Below are positions 9,401-18,700 of a DNA stretch of 20,701 bases, one piece after another. The stretch covers positions 1-20,701 of the forward strand of contig MPUH01001227.1 of assembly GCA_001970955.1 (NCBI GenBank). The letters run 5' to 3'. Below the pieces are notes generated by a model. The model was not told where the DNA came from. It was given only the letters and a program-made list of their open reading frames with translations, and did no database searches. The translations under genes and the position numbers were made by a program. Position 1 is the stretch's first letter; each line of letters starts with the position of its first letter. The DNA comes from Stentor coeruleus (taxonomy: Eukaryota; Ciliophora; Heterotrichea; Heterotrichida; Stentoridae).

Positions 9401-10302
9401 TTATTTTTATGATTCCTTTGCTATTTGTTGATTTTAGATCAGCAATAGGACATTCTATATTTATGATTTTGAATATTATTCTTATTTTACCTGAGTTGTT
9501 TCAAGCAAGATTTATTGGTTTGATTCCTTATTTCAAAGCCTGGCGTAATCGTATTGATTTATTCGCCTCATTATTTAGTATATTTTGGCAGATAATCTAT
9601 CATTATAATGAAGTTACCAAGTCTTGCTATATAAAATGGATTATGGTTTTGACTAATTTTATTAGAGGCCTTTCAGGGTTTAGAGCTTTTAATAGTACAA
9701 GGTATTATATAAGGCTTATAATAAGAGCATCGACTGATGCGATTCCATTTATTATTATAATTGTCTATACAACTTTATGTTTTGGAAGTCTTTTTGCATC
9801 ATCTTTTGATGTAGTTCAAAGTATGGCTTTTATAGCTTTATGGAAAGCTCCTTTTGAACTTAGCCTTGGGAGCTTTTACAATACAAATACTATGGATTTG
9901 TATTATTTTACATTTACTATAGCAGCTTTTTTTAATGTTGTTATGATGCTTAATTTGTTGATTTCAATTCTTAGTGATAGTTTCAATAGATTTAATATAG
10001 AAGCTGAGGTTATTGATTATCAGGAAAAATTGGAGTTTATTTTAGAGATGGAAAGCATTTACTTGTTTTTTAGAAATAAAAGCAATATTGGGTATCTGCA
10101 ATTGTGTGAATCAGTTTCACGTAAGCATAAAGAGTCGCAGCTGAATGGGAAAATAGTTGAGATACAGGAAAAAATTGATTTAGTTCAAGAGGAAATGAAT
10201 AATAAATTTTTTAGGCTTGAAAACTTTATAGTCAATGCTGAAAGGAACTATGATGCGCTTAGTTTGAAAATAGACAGGATACTCCAAAATCCATCTAAAT
10301 AG
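6442..10302 (+). CDS. WD40-repeat/TRP-like cation channel fusion protein, copy A
   Basis: This 1286-residue protein joins a large WD40 region to a six-transmembrane ion-transport domain. About 16 blades run from ~40 to ~700, with blade ends such as KCWD (109), RLWS (193, 235), KVWS (277), KLWS (402), RLWD (444), KVWN (608) and KVWG (691) spaced 40-42 residues apart. This is enough for two propellers. Blades 7 and 12 lack the Trp. A linker with GFRQRLSKR (753-761) and an ankyrin-like GNSPLHYA (808-815) leads to S1 (~971-995), S2 (~1001-1022), S3 (~1037-1055), S4 (~1063-1083), S5 (~1100-1119), a pore helix/filter (LWKAPFELSLG, 1133-1143) and S6 ending NLLISILSDSF (1171-1181). A coiled-coil-like tail (~1235-1283) could support tetramer assembly. 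By analogy with TRP/polycystin channels it is probably a cation channel; selectivity and stimulus are unknown. The propellers probably face the cytosol. Stop is TAG. It is convergent with copy B. Confidence 0.88.
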   Translation: MNTAINDSYVHPIEKLNITIGSLISDLINPNMKVYSYSEEFNNEIWTIAYIPHNNLVALGCRDSSIKIFNPNTQEEVFDLSTHSGAITGLKVSLNNKRLASASMNSQVKCWDLTNYKELNSLDLTPNTPNSIGISPDGNFIIIGQSDGEIIIWEVDSFGIGKKLKGHLAGVNSIALSSDSKIIASGSDDKTVRLWSVNTISEIFVFIGHTSIVSLVQITADDKFVVSGSEDKTVRLWSISTKTLDFVYEGHVGEIYCLSLSLDSSIIASGSQDRSVKVWSIARKALDFSYSDHDGYVSCIKILDNQKYIASGCYQTILLANIKEKRVEIIFEGHDKFIMSLTANLDCSRLYSVSADKTFKMWNIQDSQSLAILSGHTSYVTCLCISPDNRYLITGSWDFTVKLWSLESFKEIYTFKGHKHYVIAVCISSNSQYALSASWDSTIRLWDILRKEEVHIFSEHSTVIFALVATKNFKYAASGSGNGELIIWNIKEKSKEFQVNHQEYIASLAISKDDKYIISASGDKTVKMINLHTKTEEKTFKHDINVYCIEFLYDPLCVISGLNNGEIWAWGSSSEPEIMHAHNSKVLFLRISSNREYLISGSSEAMIKVWNLEDYHEYITFTLQSSLSYLVLCPNSKLIVSATEAGIIQFWSISEKREEMRILAHTEKIEGIEFTVNGMYIVSCSKDKLCKVWGFEDFTSLILYQNKDQGSLDYSIQENDFSNIKRRKSVVAISLKTDTLANLSCYPYLHYYGFRQRLSKRALPYDSDCQLLLPLGVNAGHIYAFLGLDKHLYQALTLGCPIRKDSSGNSPLHYALSKDSQKSIDSILLFMITFSKDPKNYFKILEYCHALRDDINSIIQNSSIHLLGFLESIFVIIKNEELPISITEFSPPLIITSKYSKILFENFLKDQKPAKKYKETFIEFRQSSFQFCICNGAKLSFDLLRSIENTKNPAIYNSTLIRTILDYKWKSMRGIMLFYTILVWICVIFMIPLLFVDFRSAIGHSIFMILNIILILPELFQARFIGLIPYFKAWRNRIDLFASLFSIFWQIIYHYNEVTKSCYIKWIMVLTNFIRGLSGFRAFNSTRYYIRLIIRASTDAIPFIIIIVYTTLCFGSLFASSFDVVQSMAFIALWKAPFELSLGSFYNTNTMDLYYFTFTIAAFFNVVMMLNLLISILSDSFNRFNIEAEVIDYQEKLEFILEMESIYLFFRNKSNIGYLQLCESVSRKHKESQLNGKIVEIQEKIDLVQEEMNNKFFRLENFIVNAERNYDALSLKIDRILQNPSK

Positions 10303-10417
10303 CTTACTTAGTAATAAAACCTTATTCCCCTAAAAAAATTAAATGTGCCGTTTATAAATATAATGCTTTAAAACATAAAAGATTATATTGATTATGATAA
10401 AATAATAAGCTATTACC
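10303..10417. other. 115-bp intergenic spacer between convergent paralogues
   Basis: Only 115 bp separate the stop codons of the two tail-to-tail channel genes, so both transcripts must end within it or overlap. It is A+T-rich, with several TTTATAAAT- and AATAAAA-like stretches that could serve poly(A) addition on either strand. No definite terminator is recognisable. Confidence 0.5.
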
Positions 10418-13400
10418 TTACATCTGAATTTGTGCATGTTTAGCGAGTTTATCAATAAGTCTATCAATTTTATCATTAATCATCTTATTGCTTTTTTCTA
10501 ATTGCCCAACACTTTTTTCTATTCTATTAACCTTAGCAGTTATTTGATCCCTAAACTCGATTTCCTCAGCCCTATTAGCAGTTTTTTTCTTATCATCTTT
10601 AAGTACAGGTTCACATATTTGAATATACCCTTTTTCTTTATTATTACTAAAACACATACACAAACACTGAACTTCAATAATCAATTCAAGTTTTTCTTGA
10701 TAATCCACTTCAACAGCTTCAACCTGAAACTGATCAAAAGAGTTTCCTAATATAGAAATAAGTAAATTCAGCATAATAATTACATTAAAAACTGAAATCA
10801 AAACAAAATAAGCGTATTCCAAACCTAAAGCTTGAACATTGTTTTCTAATCCAAGGCTGAGTTCTAAAGGCATTTTCCATAAGATTTGAAAAGCTGACAA
10901 GTCATTATTAGTATTAGAAGCTGAAAATAATGCTCCAAATGCAATTGTACTGTAAGTGAAAATGAATAAAAAAGGTGTGACATCGCTTATTGAACTCATT
11001 ATAAGACGTATGTAATAGCGAGTTGAACTAAAAGCACGAAAACCTGATAACCCACGGACAAAGTTTAAAAGCACCATAAACCATTTGACAAGCGCTATAG
11101 AAATATTGAAAACCATCAAAATTTGCCATGTAAGATTTATAATTGAGCTTGTAACATCTATACGATTCCTCCAATATTTAAAGTAATTCATTGGTGATGT
11201 ATAAATCATTTGGATTATTTCTGGGAATAAAAGGACTAAATTAACTACAATGCTCATCAGTTTCAAAATATAAATATTTTCTTCAAGAAATAATATTCCT
11301 AAAGTAACTATTAAATTACTCCATTGGATTATTGTTAAAAATATAATGATTTTCCACATACTGTTCCATTTATGATCGATAAGGACTTGGATAAAAGTTG
11401 TTTTAAAAATCTTACGATTGCGGGCATTTGAAATCGCCATTAAAAGTTTTAAACCTCCTTTAGACCCATTGCTTAGAATAAATTCAATTGGTGTTGCCCT
11501 GAATTCAACATAAACTTCTTTATTTTTTAACTTTGATTTTTTAGCTTTTTTAGTAAAAGATTCAAAATACACTTTTGGATAAGGTGAACTGATAACAAGT
11601 GGGACTTGGAATTCATGGACAAAATTAGGTAGATTTGTGTCTTTGATTACTCTAAACATTGATTCTAAATAGTCTGATACATGTGCAGAAATGTTTTGGA
11701 TTATATCGAAAATATCATCTTTTAAAGCAAAAGAGTATTCTAAATATTTATGATACTCAGTTTCTTCCTTACTAAAATATATCAAGAAATCTAATATTGC
11801 TTCTATGCATTTCTGAGAGTCTTTGCAAATAGCATAGTGCATTGGGGAATTTCCTGAAGAGTCTTTGCGTATTGGACATCCTAAATATAAAGCTTGTAAT
11901 AAATGTTTATCTAAACCTAAAATCACATAAATATGAGCTAAATTTATACCAAAAGGGAGAATCATATTACAATCGCTGCTTACCGGAAATGACCTTTTAC
12001 TAAGCCTTTGCCTAAACCCTGTAAAATACATAGTAGGATTACAAGATATAAACATCGACGACTGCCCTCTATTAGCATTTTCTGTAACTGCACTAACAGT
12101 TTCTAAATTTAATGAAGAGTTTTCCCTTATTAAATCAAATTCAAAACTATCATCTGATTTTTTCATAATTGTTTGTAAAATTTCGTCAAAACCCCAAAGC
12201 TTAGCTGTTTTATCTTTAGACGAAGTTATAAAATACTCCATATTTGCACATATAAAAATATCCTCAATTTGCCCTTTGTGCTCATGAAACACTGCTTCTT
12301 GCCTTCGTTCAATTAGATTCCATAAAATAATTTTACCATTAGAACATCCAGCAATAATAATATTTTCTGTAAAATCAATACACATATGAGTAACTGTATC
12401 ATTACAATTAAAACTTATTTTTTCTTTAACATCAGGAAAGCTTAAGATATAAAAATAAGGGCATTGCGAACCAACTATTAAATGCTTGCTATCTTTTGTT
12501 ACATGTAAAAAATGAATCTCTGAGCATTCTAAAGAAATAAAGAAATCATTGGAAAAATTGTCCATGTCCCAAATATGAACTTTACCATTTCCAAGTCCGG
12601 CTATTAGGTATAAGTTAGATAAAGATATAGCAATACATGTTAAGCCTATTTCATGAGAAAATGTGCGTTCGACTGTATGTGTTAATAAATTTGTCACTTT
12701 AGCTTCTCTATCAACTGAACTTGTTATTAGATATTTAGAATCGTTAGAAAAATCAAGATTAAGAACATATTCCTTATGATTAATCTCAATTTCTTTTTTC
12801 CTAGTCTTAACATTCCAGCATATGACTAGTCCATCTCTCGCCCCAGTGGCAAGTAAAGTAAAATTCTTACAAAAAGCCATAGAAAAAATACCTGAATTAT
12901 GTCCTAAAAAACAATAAACTTCTTTACGTTCTTCAATATCCCACACTTTTACAGTACTATCCCAAGATCCACTATAGACCATCTTACATTCTCTATCAAT
13001 TTCAATACGTGTTACATAATCTTTATGTCCAAAAAACGTGCATATTTCTTTAAAGGTTTCCAAATCCCATACTTTTACAGTATTATCCCAAGATCCTGTT
13101 ATAACCAGTTTACAATTATAACTTATCCTAGCACGAGTAACACAAGACCCATGTCCTTTAAACTCATTTATATAACTTTTCTCACTAAGATCCCAAGTTT
13201 TTAAAGTATAATCAGTACTAATCGAATACATAACATTTAAATCATTATTGACTATAATTCCCATAACAAAATTTCTATGTCCTTCAAAATGCAGTTCAAT
13301 ACGTTTTTCTTTAATATTAATTAATATGATTTTCTCATAACAGCCACTTGCAACATATTTGTCAGATTTTAAAAACTTAACACAAGATACATAACCAGTA

Positions 13401-14284
13401 TTTTCTGCACATGAAAAGTCAAGTTTTCTATTTGCGATACTCCAGATGTTAAGAGTTTTATCTTGTCCTCCACTTGCTACAAGGCTTGCATCATCACTTG
13501 TTGCTAAGCAGTAAATTTCTCCAGAATGTCCTTTAAAGCTGAATTCCTGGTTTTTTTCTTTAATATTCCAGATTTTTACAGTCTTATCTTCTGATCCTGA
13601 GACTATGAATTTATTATCTGAAGTTATGGTAACTGTGCCAACTTTTGATAAATGACCAAGAAATGTATGCTGTTCTTGTAAAAGCCATAATGACCATAGT
13701 CTTACTGAAAAGTCATCTGAACCTGTTGCCACATATTGTCCATCTGAAGTTGTTGCTATTGAATTTATACTTTCGGTATGCCCTTTTAATAAACTGATTT
13801 TACTTAGTTTTTCTATTGGCCAGACTCGGATTATACCATCGCTACAACCAATTGCAAGAAATTTTCCATCTGGAGTTGGGATAAGGCTATTTGGTGTTGA
13901 TGGGGTTATGTTTAAAGTACTGATTTCTTTGAATTTTTCAGTATCCCAAATTTTTATACACCCATCTTGAGAAGCGCTTATTAGCCTTTTATTGTCTTTT
14001 GTTAGGTGGAGAATGGATACAGGCTTTGAATGAGATGCAATTTCATATTCTTCTAGTTTAGTTTGTAAGTTTATTGTACGGATAGAACCATCTTCACATC
14101 CTAAAACGATAAAACTGTTGTTGGAAGATAATGAGATTGTCCAAAGCTCACAGTTGAAGCTTATTGAAGATAAGAACATCTTGTTTTGAGAGGTTGTGAA
14201 ATAATTTATTAGGGATTTTAGAGAATAACTCTGGGTTTCAGATGCACTACTAAAAATATTTTGGCCTTCGATAACTTTAAGCAT
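10418..14284 (-). CDS. WD40-repeat/TRP-like cation channel fusion protein, copy B
   Basis: This 1288-residue protein is a full-length, nearly gap-free paralogue of copy A. It has about 16 WD40 blades (~45-700) with blade ends such as KIWD (111), RLWS (195), KIWN (237), KVWD (404, 446), HIWD (570), ILWN (653) and KLWG (695). The degenerate blades fall at the same places as in copy A. The linker holds GFRQRLSKR (756-764) and ankyrin-like GNSPMHYA (811-818). The channel domain spans S1 (~974-999) to S6 (~1157-1180, NLLISILGNSF), with a conserved S4 region (RGLSGFRAFSSTRYYIRLI, 1077-1095) and pore segment LWKMPLELSLG (1135-1145). The C-terminal tail (~1240-1285) is coiled-coil-like. Probable role: cytosol-regulated cation channel, perhaps assembling with itself or with copy A (inference). 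TTATAA lies 2 nt before the ATG; the stop is TAA. Lack of gaps relative to copy A argues against hidden in-frame 15-nt introns. Confidence 0.88.
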   Translation of the reverse strand: MLKVIEGQNIFSSASETQSYSLKSLINYFTTSQNKMFLSSISFNCELWTISLSSNNSFIVLGCEDGSIRTINLQTKLEEYEIASHSKPVSILHLTKDNKRLISASQDGCIKIWDTEKFKEISTLNITPSTPNSLIPTPDGKFLAIGCSDGIIRVWPIEKLSKISLLKGHTESINSIATTSDGQYVATGSDDFSVRLWSLWLLQEQHTFLGHLSKVGTVTITSDNKFIVSGSEDKTVKIWNIKEKNQEFSFKGHSGEIYCLATSDDASLVASGGQDKTLNIWSIANRKLDFSCAENTGYVSCVKFLKSDKYVASGCYEKIILINIKEKRIELHFEGHRNFVMGIIVNNDLNVMYSISTDYTLKTWDLSEKSYINEFKGHGSCVTRARISYNCKLVITGSWDNTVKVWDLETFKEICTFFGHKDYVTRIEIDRECKMVYSGSWDSTVKVWDIEERKEVYCFLGHNSGIFSMAFCKNFTLLATGARDGLVICWNVKTRKKEIEINHKEYVLNLDFSNDSKYLITSSVDREAKVTNLLTHTVERTFSHEIGLTCIAISLSNLYLIAGLGNGKVHIWDMDNFSNDFFISLECSEIHFLHVTKDSKHLIVGSQCPYFYILSFPDVKEKISFNCNDTVTHMCIDFTENIIIAGCSNGKIILWNLIERRQEAVFHEHKGQIEDIFICANMEYFITSSKDKTAKLWGFDEILQTIMKKSDDSFEFDLIRENSSLNLETVSAVTENANRGQSSMFISCNPTMYFTGFRQRLSKRSFPVSSDCNMILPFGINLAHIYVILGLDKHLLQALYLGCPIRKDSSGNSPMHYAICKDSQKCIEAILDFLIYFSKEETEYHKYLEYSFALKDDIFDIIQNISAHVSDYLESMFRVIKDTNLPNFVHEFQVPLVISSPYPKVYFESFTKKAKKSKLKNKEVYVEFRATPIEFILSNGSKGGLKLLMAISNARNRKIFKTTFIQVLIDHKWNSMWKIIIFLTIIQWSNLIVTLGILFLEENIYILKLMSIVVNLVLLFPEIIQMIYTSPMNYFKYWRNRIDVTSSIINLTWQILMVFNISIALVKWFMVLLNFVRGLSGFRAFSSTRYYIRLIMSSISDVTPFLFIFTYSTIAFGALFSASNTNNDLSAFQILWKMPLELSLGLENNVQALGLEYAYFVLISVFNVIIMLNLLISILGNSFDQFQVEAVEVDYQEKLELIIEVQCLCMCFSNNKEKGYIQICEPVLKDDKKKTANRAEEIEFRDQITAKVNRIEKSVGQLEKSNKMINDKIDRLIDKLAKHAQIQM

Positions 14285-14286
14285 TA

Positions 14287-14292
14287 TTATAA
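14287..14292 (-). promoter_or_regulatory. TTATAA 2 nt upstream of WD40-TRP B start
   Basis: The palindromic hexamer TTATAA lies two bases before the ATG, the same spacing as at the NIF phosphatase gene. It is a candidate start-proximal core element. A+T-richness makes a chance match possible. Confidence 0.3.
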
Positions 14293-15480
14293 GTATATCA
14301 TTTGCATATTGTTATATTTTTATAATATGTTTGAGGTTTTTTATGAATATAAATACTTTATTCAGAAATATGAAAAAGATTATAAGAAATTTATGTTTAG
14401 AATTAGAATGTAAAGGTTTTTTAATTATTAGATAAATTTTACTATTTTTAGGTTTTTATAATTTCTTGTTATGAAGGTGTATATAGGAATAAATAATTAA
14501 AGTGAAGTTTAACTTGTACCTTTGAGAGAATCATAAAGTTGATGGAAAATTGACAAGACTTGAGATAAATAAAAAAATACAAATTTGTAGTTTTTTATCA
14601 ATGCTAAAATGCTTTATGTATAATTTATTACTGAAAAAATTATAATATGTGTGAAAATTTAGAAATGATGAGAATATATATAATGAAGTTTATAAAGTCA
14701 CATACAATTTTTAAGTATAGATAGAATCATTATTAAATCTATTTTTTTCATATTCATAATGATAATCTGCTATTATCATTTATCAAAATTCTTTAAGTTT
14801 CTAACTTTTAACCATCAAGCAGTAACTAATAATAACTTATAATTTTTCAGCTAAAAATCAATATATATTAAAATATAAAGTTATATCTTTAAAGCACAGT
14901 TTTTATAAACATAAACTTTCAATTTATAAAATATTTACACAGAATTTCTTTTGAGCTTATAATCAACAAATCTAAATAATTTTTAGTTCATAAATTAATT
15001 ATCAAATATAACATAAAAATATATGTTATTCATATCAATTATATTACTTGAGCCATTCTATAATATTACAGTTTTTTTTTGATAAGCTTAATACAGTTTT
15101 AAGCATTTTCAATTAGTTATGCAACATAAAAAAGCATTAAAAGCCTATAATTAAAAGTTTATATTAAAAACATTTGATTATATTTTCTCCCAGACCTTTC
15201 CTGTTAGTATTTAAAACTCCAAATAATCCATTATTACTTAAAAAAACCTAAAAAATAAATTTTAGCATCCATATCCTATTAAAAAATCAATCCATCTTCC
15301 AAAAAATATAAACTTAAAAAAACTTGCACTTTTACTATCCTTTTATAAACCCACAAATTCTTCATAGGCAATTAAACATAACTTAACCTCTTCATTAAGT
15401 ATAACTCTCTAAAAAATCTATCTTCTTCTACAGTTTTAAATTCTACTCTAAAAACATCCTCAAAAACCCTAATTTTACTT

Positions 15481-15751
15481 TAACCCATAAACACTTTCTC
15501 TTACATATACCAACTTCAAAAACCAAAAACATATAAAAAAAAACTATCTTTCTATATTACAATATATCGAACTCCCTCAAAAGCATAAAATTTCAAAAAA
15601 ACACACAAATTCCTCATCAAAAAACTCACCATCCTCCTTGTCAAAATTCTCATCCTCCAACACAATTTTTCATTTAAAAATTCCTAAAAAATCCACAAAA
15701 CCTCCATACAAAAACCTAAACCTAAACCCAAAAAAAAACTAATAATTAAAT
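15481..15751 (+). promoter_or_regulatory. G-depleted, C-rich upstream tract of the tmcB-like gene
   Basis: By hand count these 271 bases contain 3 G and 70 C; the rest is A and T. The tract runs to the ATG, and the first coding codons keep the same bias. It is probably a promoter or leader region with strong strand asymmetry. It includes a short CCTAAACCTAAACCC run (15715-15729) that resembles a telomeric repeat but is too short to call. Confidence 0.4.
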
Positions 15752-18700
15752 ATGAAAGGCAAAGCAAGCTTAAACATATACAAAAAACTCCTAAAGTACT
15801 TTTATACCCTACACATCGACATATTATCTGTGCAGATTTCCCGAGAAGATACATCAAGTATAATAATAAAAGGTCTTTCTTTTATATCCCCAATACTATT
15901 CATCATATACAACTGCAATTATACATTCCAAATAGAAATCCTTAAAAACCTCACTGGTTTTGATAGTATCAGTTTTATCTTTAATATCTTTTTATATTTA
16001 ACCCCAGATGCTATAGTTATTAATATAGGCAAAGCTTATGCCTTACTTATTTTCTACTATTTTTTGCTTTCAGGGACTTTTGCATGTGTTTTACTACAAG
16101 TTTATTATATGAGAATAAATGAAAAACCAATGAATATACTTAATTATATGCTAAACTTAGGCTTTGTCCTGATATTTAAAGTCTTTCTTATGCCTATAGT
16201 TAGTCTTTTATTATCAGCTATACACAATCGATTTTGGACTAAAGATGATAGTCAATATGAAATCATGGCAGTTGGCGAGATATCTTTGGTGTTTTTGATA
16301 TTTTTTATAGTCTTTTGTGGACTTTATTTAGTGTATTTTATAGAAAATGCTTATAAAGGAAGACAAGGTAAGTTGTTTTCATGCTCAAACCATATCGGCG
16401 AGGTATTATGGTTTATAAACTCCTGGGCTATGAGTTTTTCTCATGTATTTCTGAATAAGAATTTTATATGGATAAACATAGCTAGGATTATCCTCCATGG
16501 GTTATGTTTACAGTACTTTATAAATAAACATCCTTATTATAATAATAAAACAAACAGGATTTTGGCTGTAGTTTTTTGTGTTAATATGCTTACATCTATG
16601 CAATTCCTTTTAGCTTACTTTTTACACAACGCTTACACTTTAGTTTTATGGTTTTTACTTGTAAATCCATGTATATCTTTTATTGTTCAAGGTAAAGTTA
16701 TGAATTTTAATATCAAAGTTCAGAATAAGGATTTAGATGATATTATTGATATTGAGGAAGATTGGGAACTGGATGTTTATACACTAAAGTTTGTAGAAAA
16801 GTATGAGTTTATACAAAAAACAATCTGTTCTACGGATGTTTGTGATCAAATTGATGAACTCTGTGATAAATATGAGAATTTTATAAGAAACACTCGAAGC
16901 AAACCTAGTAAAAAAAAGCATGTTTTGAAATGTTTGTTTTTTATATATATAAACAGGTCAGAAAAGGCATATTACGAGTTTTTTTATAGCAATTTCGTGC
17001 CTTATAGTTTTTTCCCAACAATCCAACTGCAGAAATGCCGTAAAATCCTCAGTGACTTTAGCGTTTTAGAGCATTTTTATTCAAGTTACTTCACTTTGAA
17101 CCTGAAATCCAAGAAAAGTGACCTAAAAGTTTGCCGTAATCTCCTCTCTTTATGTACTGAACTACACGAAAACTATTCAAGTCTATCAAAAATAGACAAA
17201 AAAGTTACGATGTTAGTGTATTTTCTTAAAAGGTCACTAAGATTATATGGGAAACTCATGAAAGACTATCAAAACCATGAAAGCTTAGAAATGTATGGGT
17301 CGTTTTTAACAGGGGTTCTCAACGACAACAAAGGGCTTAAATACCTAAACCTAGCAAAAACCATGAGTTCTGACCTAGGAAACGATAACACAACATGTTG
17401 GATTCTCGACTCAACTTCTGGCTTTTGTATTTTCAGTATTGAAAAACATGAACAAGGGCTTATTCTTGAATATAACCCTAATTTTCTTGAAATCCTCTCA
17501 ATACAAAAAGAAATCGCCCCTGAAAATATTTTATCAATACCATTTCCACCTTTTGATAAAATTGCTATGGATATTATTTATAGTAAATATTTGAGTACAA
17601 AAAAACTAACTTTAATGGAAGATTGTTTTAGAATTGTTGCTGATTGTGAAACATTACTTATGGATATTGAAGTTAATTTATTACCTATAAAATGGAAGAA
17701 AAAAACTTGTTTACTTATGTCTTGTAAGAGAATTAGTGAGATTGTTATTTTACTTAATAATGATTATACAATTGTTGGGGTTTCAAAGAACTTTTTGAAT
17801 GTTGTTTTAGGGTATAGTAATAGGTTTACAGTGCCGCAGATTATGAATAAAAAGATACATTATTTTTTGCCTAATTTTACAAAGAATTATGTGGAGAATG
17901 GGTTTTTCGAGTATGCGGATATGAATAATGGGAAGATGAGGATAAGTTCTAAGAGTATTAAATATAAGCATTGGTCTTTTGTTGTATTAATAATATCAAA
18001 CATTCGTGGCTGCCTTTTTCGACAAACTTCAATGCTTAAAACAATCCAACGACGTCACAGTTTGAACATAATTCAGTTTTCTGATGTGCATAACGAGATA
18101 TTTGATTCCTCAAAAATCATTGAAAACCCTGAGCCTAAGCTAATGCAAAACGAAAGCACTTTTGATTCTCGAAAATATGAATATGAGCCAGAGTCTTTTA
18201 GCTTATCCGCTCGTTCCAAAAAACAAAACTCTGACATTCTTCGAGATTTTGAGCAGAAAATTACCCTATTACAACTAATCTTAGTCCTTTTATACATTTT
18301 CAGTATACTATGTATAATTGGTATTCTGCTATTTTTATACTTTTACCTTAAATCTTTTGAAGAATTTAATACAGTAGAAAAAATCTCATATATAGCCAGC
18401 GAATTATTACAAATCTCATATTCAGCCAGAAGGCTTCAGCTGATAAATTCAGGTTTTTTCCTTTTAGAAGACCAAAATTATTATAGGGAATTATTAAAAA
18501 ACTCTACATCAGCTATGCATGGATATTTGGAAGAAATTCAAAGTAGCAGTTTGAGTATAATAAAAGACCACAATCCTGATTTTACAAATGATATTGTCAC
18601 TATTGTAACTTTAAATATGGATAATCAGATAATTGAAAAAATAAATTTGATTGAAGCTTTGAGGAAAATAGCAATAAATGCAGAGACCTTGGCGACTAGT

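Larger units (their letters stand above)
14285..15751. other. Divergent intergenic region, no gene seen
   Basis: This region lies between the starts of WD40-TRP B (minus) and the tmcB-like gene (plus), so it should contain both promoters. It is extremely A+T-rich. The plus strand is G-containing and C-poor on the left (roughly 14290-14740), then turns C-rich and G-poor to the right. I saw no open frame of interest, no tRNA and no repeat family. Confidence 0.5.

Noticed and set aside
10502..10750. Open frame antisense to the C-terminal coiled coil of WD40-TRP B
   Set aside because: Shadow of the real gene; Asn/Phe/Ile-rich low-complexity translation.
6442..14284. Reading the convergent channel genes as one inverted-repeat mobile element
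   Set aside because: Similarity is confined to protein level across full-length genes; no terminal repeats, target duplications or transposase are visible.
253..14284. Grouping calcineurin A and the two channels as a functional calcium-signalling cluster
   Set aside because: Genes are on mixed strands with long gaps, and eukaryotic neighbours need not be functionally linked; kept only as a contextual remark.
15715..15729. CCTAAACCTAAACCC resembling a telomeric repeat
   Set aside because: Barely two units, embedded in a generally C- and A-rich tract, and not the heterotrich telomere unit as I recall it; likely chance.
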